Shown here: positions 1 to 4,200 of the stretch, in pieces | How the letters are laid out: every line of letters begins with the position of its first letter | Position numbering within the stretch: the first letter of the stretch is position 1 | Assembly: GCA_964537875.1 (NCBI GenBank) | Contig: CAZIDN010000093.1 | Location: 1 to 11,634, forward strand | DNA from: JAPKZH01 sp964537875 | GTDB taxonomy: Bacteria; Acidobacteriota; Aminicenantia; Aminicenantales; UBA4085 | Reading direction: 5' to 3' | DNA length: 11,634 bases | Program-made: the position numbers and the translations under genes | Notes under the pieces: generated by a model | Seen by the model: the letters and a program-made list of their open reading frames with translations, nothing else | Databases searched by the model: none | What the model was told of the DNA's origin: nothing

Positions 1-85
1 TCTTCAGTCCTTTCTTTTTTTCAAGCCCGGCTTGAACCTCTTATTATAGTCGAAGCGGGAGCTGTTCTCCACTAGATAACCGTAC

Positions 86-245
86 CCGTAAGCACAGTCC
101 GTGTGATTTCAAAGAGGAGTCGGAATTGCCCCCGGCCCCTGGGGAACCAGTCCCGTCGGTTCCCCCCGTCGAAAAGTCGCCTGGGTCCCCCTCCGCTATG
201 GGGCCTGAGGGGCAATCCCAACTCCTTTTTGAAATCATATATTTG
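86..245. repeat. Palindromic intergenic repeat (arms B and B')
   Basis: The two ends of this stretch are inverted copies of one another. The left end (104-132) starts TGATTTCAAAGAGGAGTC, and the reverse complement of the right end (about 207-245) starts TGATTTCAAAAAGGAGTT. The inner parts of the two arms differ: 133-159 matches the inner arm called B (also at 1440-1502), while 186-215 matches the inner arm called B' (also at 1254-1295 and 11400-11438). The flank from about 86 (CCGTAAGC) is also shared with the copy near 1234. The right edge runs into the 3' end of the membrane protein gene at 235-1161 and supplies its last codons and stop. I see no gene and no transposase in 1-234. A short CAAGC/GCTTG hairpin at 25-37 lacks a trailing T-run, so I do not call it a terminator. 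Confidence 0.75.
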
Positions 246-1161
246 GAAATGCTTCCACCGTTACCTTGTCAATCTGATAAAAACAAAAAAGGTCAAAGGC
301 GAGAAGTCCCGCCCAAAAAAGAGCCCTCCAAAGGGGTTTTCGCCGGATGCCTTGATAGAAAGAATCCAGGAACGCAAAAGCGGCAAAGACTTCGAGACCG
401 AAGGGGATGAAGCCGCCGTAGCCCAAGGCCGGCATTTGAAAGAGCTTCCAGAAGTTGAAGTGGGGGATAGCATACTCCCAGTGCGACCCCGCCCAAAAAT
501 TCAACAACTCCCAGACGAGGCCCGCCGCGAGCCCTGCCAGGGCCCAACTAGCGAGCCGGCTTGCCCGGCAATTTTCCAGGTCCGCCAGAAAGGAAGGCCA
601 ATGGCGGCGGTAGTTGATCGGCTCGAGAAGAAAAATGAACCCGAGCCAGACGAAGGGGAAAAAAAGGCGCGGCCAGGCCAAGCTCAAGGCCAAAGAGACA
701 ACTCCGATCATAAAGCTGAACCGGAGCAGAAAAGGACCGACCGCAAGTCGGAAGCGGACTTCTTTCGTGTCCTTCAAAAAGCCTTGAAAAAAAACGGCCA
801 ATTCCCAAACGGCCGGGATCACCGTCGCAAAAGCGATGAAAAAACCAAGCCACCTTTCGGGGAGGATCCGGGGTAGCTTGTGGTAGGACCAATTTTTGAG
901 CCTGAGGTTAAAAAGCTCGAAAACCAGCCAGACCGGAACCGAGAGAAAGGCCGCCAAAAGAAACCGGGAGCCGGACTCACCGAGAGGAGACGCGCCTCGT
1001 CTTCGGACATTCAGGCTGTCCATGATGAGAAGGAACGACCACCAGGCGAAGCAGTAGAACCAGGCTTTCATAAAAGGAAGGCCGGCGGCCAGCAGCGTCC
1101 CTGCCGCCGCCAATCCGATTAGCCCGACATATATGTTTAGATAGAGGATTCTATTTTTCAT
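235..1161 (-). CDS. Conserved multi-spanning membrane protein, function unknown
   Basis: This encodes a 308-residue, very hydrophobic protein that I cannot assign to a named family. About eight or nine membrane segments are visible, for example near residues 6-27, 33-50, 66-84, 104-124, 143-163, 167-181, 203-222, 245-266 and 278-296. Two regions resemble each other. One, near residues 77-95, reads VWLVFELFNLRLKNWSY. The other, near 216-232, reads VWELLNFWAGSHWEYAI. A third acidic-aromatic WELAVFF motif lies at 119-125. This suggests an internal duplication with conserved Glu, Asn, Trp and Tyr in the membrane. The ATG at 1161 is preferred because an upstream extension would be encoded by the neighbouring repeat and because a candidate promoter sits at 1193-1221. 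No clear ribosome binding site is present. The final codons and stop fall within the repeat edge at 235-245, so the native C-terminus may have been altered. It is a monocistronic unit. Confidence 0.8.
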   Translation of the reverse strand: MKNRILYLNIYVGLIGLAAAGTLLAAGLPFMKAWFYCFAWWSFLLIMDSLNVRRRGASPLGESGSRFLLAAFLSVPVWLVFELFNLRLKNWSYHKLPRILPERWLGFFIAFATVIPAVWELAVFFQGFLKDTKEVRFRLAVGPFLLRFSFMIGVVSLALSLAWPRLFFPFVWLGFIFLLEPINYRRHWPSFLADLENCRASRLASWALAGLAAGLVWELLNFWAGSHWEYAIPHFNFWKLFQMPALGYGGFIPFGLEVFAAFAFLDSFYQGIRRKPLWRALFWAGLLAFDLFCFYQIDKVTVEAFPNI

Positions 1162-1192
1162 CCGTTGCGGTCCGGCCTTGAAAACGCCTTCT

Positions 1193-1221
1193 ATTGTATT
1201 GGATTGCCGCCCCGGACTCAA
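1193..1221 (-). promoter_or_regulatory. Candidate sigma-70-like promoter for the membrane protein gene
   Basis: On the minus strand a TTGAGT box (1216-1221) and a TACAAT box (1193-1198) are separated by 17 bp. Transcription would start near 1186, about 25 nt before the ATG at 1161. The match is by eye (4/6 and 5/6 to consensus). Confidence 0.5.
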
Positions 1222-1233
1222 ATCCAGGTTTGC

Positions 1234-1502
1234 CGTAAGCGTTTCCGTTTGCATGATTTCAAAGAGGAGTCGGAGTTGCCCCTGAGGCCCCCGCCGCACG
1301 AAGCTATCAAAAATCCTGCTTTCCCATCAAGAAGAACCCTCTAATTGGTTCATGGTCAAATGCTCCTTGGAAAGTAGGCAGAGAGCGGAGCGAGCGTTGG
1401 AGGGAAACTCGGAGCAAGGGTTTCCCTCCAAGAGTATCCGACGGGACTGGTTCCCCAGGGGGCCGGGGGCGATTCCGACTCCTTTTTGAAATCATATATT
1501 TG
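1234..1502. repeat. Composite palindromic repeat carrying arms B', B and one module A
   Basis: The left arm (1254-1295) matches the B' arm of the repeat at 86-245 on the opposite strand. The right arm (1440-1502) matches the B arm there, again on the opposite strand. The outer 28 or so bases of the two arms are inverted copies of each other. The flank from about 1234 (CCGTAAGC) is shared with position 86. A structured module A (1360-1440) is inserted between the arms. Arms and modules are therefore combined differently from the first copy. The element fills most of the gap between two divergent genes, and I see no coding potential in it. Confidence 0.75.
1360..1440 (+). repeat. Module A, copy 1 (two-hairpin repeat)
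   Basis: It begins ATGCTCCTTGG and ends CCAAGAGTATCCG, like the copies at 3560, 3661 and (reversed) 11528. The strong stem is formed by TTGGAGGGAAAC (1397-1408) and GTTTCCCTCCAA (1420-1431). Compared with the copy at 3661, an A-to-G change on the left side of the stem is matched by a T-to-C change on the right side, so base pairing is kept. Confidence 0.8.
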
Positions 1503-1510
1503 ATTCCAGA

Positions 1511-1539
1511 TTGCATATTTCCGGCTCATCCGGTATCAT
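1511..1539 (+). promoter_or_regulatory. Candidate promoter for the lipoprotein gene
   Basis: TTGCAT (1511-1516) and TATCAT (1534-1539) are separated by 17 bp. Transcription would start near 1546, giving a leader of about 14 nt that carries the AAAGGAG ribosome binding site at 1546-1552. Confidence 0.5.
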
Positions 1540-1559
1540 AATTTCAAAGGAGAACCTCG

Positions 1560-2132
1560 ATGAAGAACAGGCAAAAATGGCCCCTCGGAATCGTTGTCTT
1601 TATGGTCTTGTCCCCCCTGATGCTCTTCGTGATGGGCTGCAAGGCGCCCTCCGATGAGGAAATTAAAAGCGCGATCGAAGTCATGAATATCGAAACAAAA
1701 TGGGTCATGAAGGAATACCGGCAATGGCCGAACCCGATCCTGAAGATCGTTCCCCTCATTTCCTTCAATGTCAAGAACAACTCCCCGAATCCCCTGCAAT
1801 ATGTCAACTTCAACGCCCTTTTCAAGGAAAAGTTTGCCACGGACCAGGGTGATTGTTTCCTGGCCGCCATCGGCCGTGAGCCCATTCAGCCCGGCAGCTT
1901 GAGCCCGACCATCATGATGAAAAGCAATTTTGGAGTTTATGCCTCAACTCTGCAGGCCATCAAGGTCAGTCCCGGATGGGGGAGACCCTGGACCGTCAAG
2001 CTCTTTGTTCAGTGGAAAGGGTCACACCCGGTCTTGCTCGGCGAATGGCCTGTGTCCCTGACAATCGACTTTAAAGAGCCGGAACCGGTCCATATGGGCG
2101 TGGAGAAGAAAAAGCCCGAACCCAAGAAATAG
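1560..2132 (+). CDS. Small exported lipoprotein, function unknown
   Basis: This encodes a 190-residue protein with a lipoprotein signal peptide: positive N-region (MKNRQK), hydrophobic stretch 8-25, and lipobox V24-M25-G26-C27. Cys27 is the expected lipidated residue, so the mature protein should be anchored to a membrane on the outer side. Start 1560 is supported by an AAAGGAG ribosome binding site ending 7 nt upstream. The middle (about 61-170) alternates hydrophobic and polar residues and contains ISFNVKNNSPNPLQYVNFNA. That is the kind of stretch seen in small beta-sandwich domains of the LEA14/FxLYD type, but the resemblance is only suggestive. The C-terminal tail (181-190) is Lys/Glu/Pro rich and probably disordered. 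No catalytic motif is visible. It stands alone, convergent with the dus gene. Confidence 0.85.
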   Translation: MKNRQKWPLGIVVFMVLSPLMLFVMGCKAPSDEEIKSAIEVMNIETKWVMKEYRQWPNPILKIVPLISFNVKNNSPNPLQYVNFNALFKEKFATDQGDCFLAAIGREPIQPGSLSPTIMMKSNFGVYASTLQAIKVSPGWGRPWTVKLFVQWKGSHPVLLGEWPVSLTIDFKEPEPVHMGVEKKKPEPKK

Positions 2133-2149
2133 ACCAAAGACACATTCGG

Positions 2150-2176
2150 TTTGAGATCTTCCTCAAATTCCTTTTC
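2150..2176 (+). terminator. Weak candidate terminator after the lipoprotein gene
   Basis: TTTGAG (2150-2155) and CTCAAA (2162-2167) can pair around a 6-nt loop and are followed by a T-rich run (TTCCTTTTC). The stem is short and AT-rich, so the call is tentative. It lies in the 112-bp gap between two convergent genes. Confidence 0.35.
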
Positions 2177-2244
2177 TTGGCAAGCGCCCAAGAGAACGTC
2201 ACATCTTAGCTCCCAAAACACTGGGATATCGCTGGCCGGCGGCC

Positions 2245-3255
2245 CTAGACGGAAAGGGGATCCCAGCCGCCGAAGTAGCTTTCCATAAACGCTTGCCATT
2301 CTTGGAGGGTTTTGATGCGGACGCAGGCCATCCGGATTTGGCTCGGCTGGGGATGCATCCGGGCGTAGCGGATGCCGAAATTGCGCATGATTTTCAGCCC
2401 CCGCTTCGGTCCGTACATCTCACAGGCCATTTGGAAGTGGCGCGTGATCAGCTGGCGCTGATCCTCCAGGCTTGGTTCGAAGGGTTCCCGGCCGGCGGCG
2501 ATATCACGGGCCTGCCGGAACAGCCACGGGTTGCCGATGGCTCCCCGGGCGGCAATGACGCCGTCGACGCCCGTTTGCTCAATCATCGACAAGGCATCGG
2601 CGGCGGTGTGGATGTCGCCTGAGCCCAGGATTGTCTTGTCCGGAAACTCGCGCTTTACACGCGATATGAAATCCCAGTCGGCCTTGCCCGTGTACTTTTG
2701 GTCGACGCTGCGGGCATGAACGCAGATGGCCGCCGCCCCGGCCTGGAAAGCCCCGCGGGCGATTTCCCAGAAAGCTTCGTGGGCCGTATCTGTCTCGCGG
2801 AAAGCCCGGCGGAGTTTGAGCGTCACGGGCCGGTCGGGCACCGCTTCGAGGACGGCTCGGACGATCTCGAGAGCGAGGTCGGGCTGGTCCATCAGGTACC
2901 CGCCGCGCTTCTTGGCCACGACCCGGCGGACCGGGCAGGCGAAATTCAGGTCGATCACGTCGAATCCTTTCTCGCGGAGCACAACCGCCGCCTTGGCCAT
3001 GACGGCCGGGTCGCTGCCTATAATCTGTCCCGCTACAGGGTGGTCGGCATCGTCAAGCTCGACCAGCCTGCGACGAAGCTTGCTTTCCTCGAGGATTTGG
3101 TGGTCGAGCATGGCTTCGGTCGCGCAATAGGGCGCCGAACACGAGCGACAGACCAGGCGGTAAGGCATGTCGCTGTATCCGGCAAGGGCTCCGAGCACCA
3201 CCGGAAAATCGATGGCGATCCCGCCAATCTCGAGCGGCCTCAGCATCTTGCTCAT
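2245..3255 (-). CDS. dus: tRNA-dihydrouridine synthase (Dus family)
   Basis: This encodes a 336-residue FMN-dependent enzyme expected to reduce uridines in the D-loop of tRNA in the cytoplasm. The TIM-barrel signatures appear in order. GALAGYSDMPYR (22-33) corresponds to the family APMAGVTD..FR motif. NFACPVRRV (104-112) holds the catalytic cysteine Cys107. TLKLR (145-149) contains a likely FMN-contacting Lys147. VHARSVDQKYTGKADW (179-194) is the usual H-x-R..Y-x-G-x-ADW segment. GSGDI (211-215) and ARGAIGNPWLF (236-246) are the phosphate-binding end of the barrel. Length is normal for the family. After the catalytic cysteine the common G-A-A-L is replaced by GGYL (118-121), a small deviation. 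Start 3255 lies 9 bp after the end of a maf remnant, so maf and dus were probably once cotranscribed. No strong ribosome binding site is visible. The assignment to the Dus family is firm, but the subfamily (DusB-like or other) is not. Confidence 0.95.
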   Translation of the reverse strand: MSKMLRPLEIGGIAIDFPVVLGALAGYSDMPYRLVCRSCSAPYCATEAMLDHQILEESKLRRRLVELDDADHPVAGQIIGSDPAVMAKAAVVLREKGFDVIDLNFACPVRRVVAKKRGGYLMDQPDLALEIVRAVLEAVPDRPVTLKLRRAFRETDTAHEAFWEIARGAFQAGAAAICVHARSVDQKYTGKADWDFISRVKREFPDKTILGSGDIHTAADALSMIEQTGVDGVIAARGAIGNPWLFRQARDIAAGREPFEPSLEDQRQLITRHFQMACEMYGPKRGLKIMRNFGIRYARMHPQPSQIRMACVRIKTLQEWQAFMESYFGGWDPLSV

Positions 3256-3264
3256 GGCTGGTTG

Positions 3265-3473
3265 TCAGACGGGCCTGTCCGCGCGCGTAAAGTCCTTGAA
3301 AAGCTTAGCGAGTAAACACACCGGCAGGCCGACGACGTTGTCATAATCTCCTTCCAGGCTTCAAATGAAGGTATCGTGGGAGCGATGATGACATCGGGGA
3401 ACGAGTCGAGAATCCCGGCTTTTTTTCGAGAAGCGCTTGGCCTGTATGGGTATCTGCTCATTTTCTTTGTCAT
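3265..3473 (-). pseudogene. maf: Decayed maf (nucleoside triphosphate pyrophosphatase) remnant
   Basis: Two pieces of a Maf-like protein remain just upstream of dus. The C-terminal piece (3265-3360) reads EGDYDNVVGLPVCLLAKLFK, ending at a TGA at 3265-3267, and the EGDYDNVVGLP stretch is a hallmark of the Maf family. The codon before it is an in-frame TGA in FI*SLEGD, where the family usually has Arg, so it may be a CGA-to-TGA change. The N-terminal piece (from ATG 3461 or 3473) reads MSRYP, then a degenerate ASAS-like stretch, then ILDSFPDVIIAP. It recalls the Maf N-terminus LASASPRR..ILDS but needs a one-base shift to read through. Functional Maf is about 190-200 residues and acts as a pyrophosphatase on non-canonical or modified nucleotides. 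Here the middle is missing, so no active product is expected. The C-terminal identification is strong and the N-terminal one moderate. Confidence 0.75.
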
Positions 3474-3483
3474 GCCATTCAGA

Positions 3484-3512
3484 ATTATAATGTTCGGCTA
3501 ATCCGGGGTCAA
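3484..3512 (-). promoter_or_regulatory. Near-consensus promoter reading leftward from the repeat end
   Basis: On the minus strand TTGACC (3507-3512) is followed after 17 bp by a perfect TATAAT (3484-3489). The TTGACC lies inside the terminal inverted repeat of the element at 3503-3763 and points outward. The TATAAT lies in the adjacent flank. Transcription would start near 3477 and run through the maf remnant into dus, giving dus a leader of about 220 nt. Confidence 0.6.
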
Positions 3513-3559
3513 ACCTACCCGTTATGGACGAATTTATAGCGGAGTGAATCCATTGTCAT

Positions 3560-3640
3560 ATGCTCCTTGGAAGAAGGGCAGGGAGCGAAGCGACTGTTGG
3601 AAGGAAATCTTAGTTAGGGCTTTCCTTCCAAGAGTATCGC
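3560..3640 (+). repeat. Module A, copy 2
   Basis: It begins ATGCTCCTTGG and ends CCAAGAGTATCG. The strong stem is TTGGAAGGAAA (3597-3607) paired with TTTCCTTCCAA (3621-3631), with a larger loop than in copy 3. The first half contains GCTCC and GGAGC segments that can form a second, smaller hairpin. Confidence 0.8.
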
Positions 3641-3660
3641 GACTGAAAATACATGGGTTT

Positions 3661-3740
3661 ATGCTCCTTGGAAGGATAGCAGGGAGCGAAGCGACCGTTG
3701 GAAGGAAACCCTAGGAATGGGTTTCCTTCCAAGAGTATCC
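3661..3740 (+). repeat. Module A, copy 3 (best-formed hairpin)
   Basis: It has the same start and end as copy 2. A perfect 14-bp stem is formed by TTGGAAGGAAACCC (3698-3711) and GGGTTTCCTTCCAA (3719-3732) around a 7-nt loop. Confidence 0.85.
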
Positions 3741-3765
3741 GTAATGAGTAGGTTTGACCCCGGTC

Positions 3766-3793
3766 TTGACGCCACCGCAGTTCTTGATACAAT
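3766..3793 (+). promoter_or_regulatory. Candidate promoter of the molybdoenzyme operon
   Basis: TTGACG (3766-3771) and TACAAT (3788-3793) are separated by 16 bp. The -10 box overlaps the ATG at 3792, and transcription would begin near 3800, at the next in-frame ATG (3801). If this promoter is used, the first gene is effectively leaderless and starts at 3801. It lies only a few bases beyond the repeat element end at 3763. Confidence 0.4.
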
Positions 3794-4199
3794 GAAGATC
3801 ATGTTCGAGCGATCATCAAGCCGCGCCGGCGGACTGGGCCCCGTGTTTCTCTGGGGTTCGCTCTGGGGAATCTGGGAAGCCACCGCAGGGCATGTCATTC
3901 ATCTGACGCGTGTCCCCGGCCTGCCAGGATTCATCATGGTTCCCGCCGCGTTCTATTTCATGAGCCGGGCGTTTGTCCGGAGCGGACGATATCATTCTAT
4001 CTTCTTAACCGCCTGCGTGGCGGCCGGCCTCAAGCTGTTCGACGTCTTCATCCCCGGGCAGAACATCCAAGCCGTCATCAACCCCGCCCAGGCCATCCTG
4101 CTGGAATCCCTGGCTGTAACCGGTTTTTATTACGTTCTCGAACGCTTCGACGCCAGCGTCCTCATTTTCAACGGAAGGAAACGGACACCGCGCGGATAG
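3792..4199 (+). CDS. Small integral membrane protein, first gene of the reductase operon
   Basis: This encodes a 135-residue protein that I do not recognise. Three or four membrane segments are visible near residues 14-32, 45-62, 68-87 and 100-116. Charged loops lie between them, and there is a basic C-terminus (GRKRTPRG). Motifs that look conserved in kind are WGSLWGIWEATAGHVIH (21-37), an IPGQNIQAVINPAQAILLES block (87-106) and KLFD (81-84). The layout of short helices with an INPA motif loosely recalls substrate-binding subunits of ECF-type transporters, but this is a guess. Its TAG stop is separated by one base from the ATG of the catalytic subunit, so the two genes are translationally coupled. 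The start could be 3792 or 3801, since no good ribosome binding site distinguishes them. A longer reading frame begins upstream at 3717, but its extra residues are encoded by repeat DNA and are probably not translated. Confidence 0.75.
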   Translation: MKIMFERSSSRAGGLGPVFLWGSLWGIWEATAGHVIHLTRVPGLPGFIMVPAAFYFMSRAFVRSGRYHSIFLTACVAAGLKLFDVFIPGQNIQAVINPAQAILLESLAVTGFYYVLERFDASVLIFNGRKRTPRG

Positions 4200-4200
4200 C

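Larger units (their letters stand above)
3503..3763. repeat. MITE-like element with 22-bp terminal inverted repeats and two module A copies
   Basis: The ends 3503-3524 and 3742-3763 are inverted copies of each other with two mismatches: CCGGGGTCAAACCTACCCGT against, when reversed, CCGGGGTCAAACCTACTCAT. The same terminal sequence forms the hairpin at 8190-8255. Between the ends lie two tandem copies of module A (3560-3640 and 3661-3740, 101 bp apart) with short spacers. There is no transposase gene, so if it is mobile it depends on an enzyme elsewhere. The right edge abuts the promoter and start region of the molybdoenzyme operon. Together with the maf pseudogene it accounts for the gene-free stretch 3256-3791. 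Confidence 0.7.

Noticed and set aside
25..37. CAAGC-CCG-GCTTG hairpin as a terminator
   Set aside because: The T-run precedes it on the plus strand and becomes an A-run after it on the minus strand, so neither strand has the stem followed by T residues.
103..876. Open frame on the plus strand across the repeat and the membrane protein gene
   Set aside because: It is antisense to the hydrophobic protein, highly charged and without motifs, and it begins inside repeat DNA.
3560..3740. Tandem repeats spaced 101 bp apart, considered as a CRISPR array
   Set aside because: There are only two copies here, the repeated unit is about 80 bp with internal stems, the spacer is about 21 bp, and no cas genes are present.
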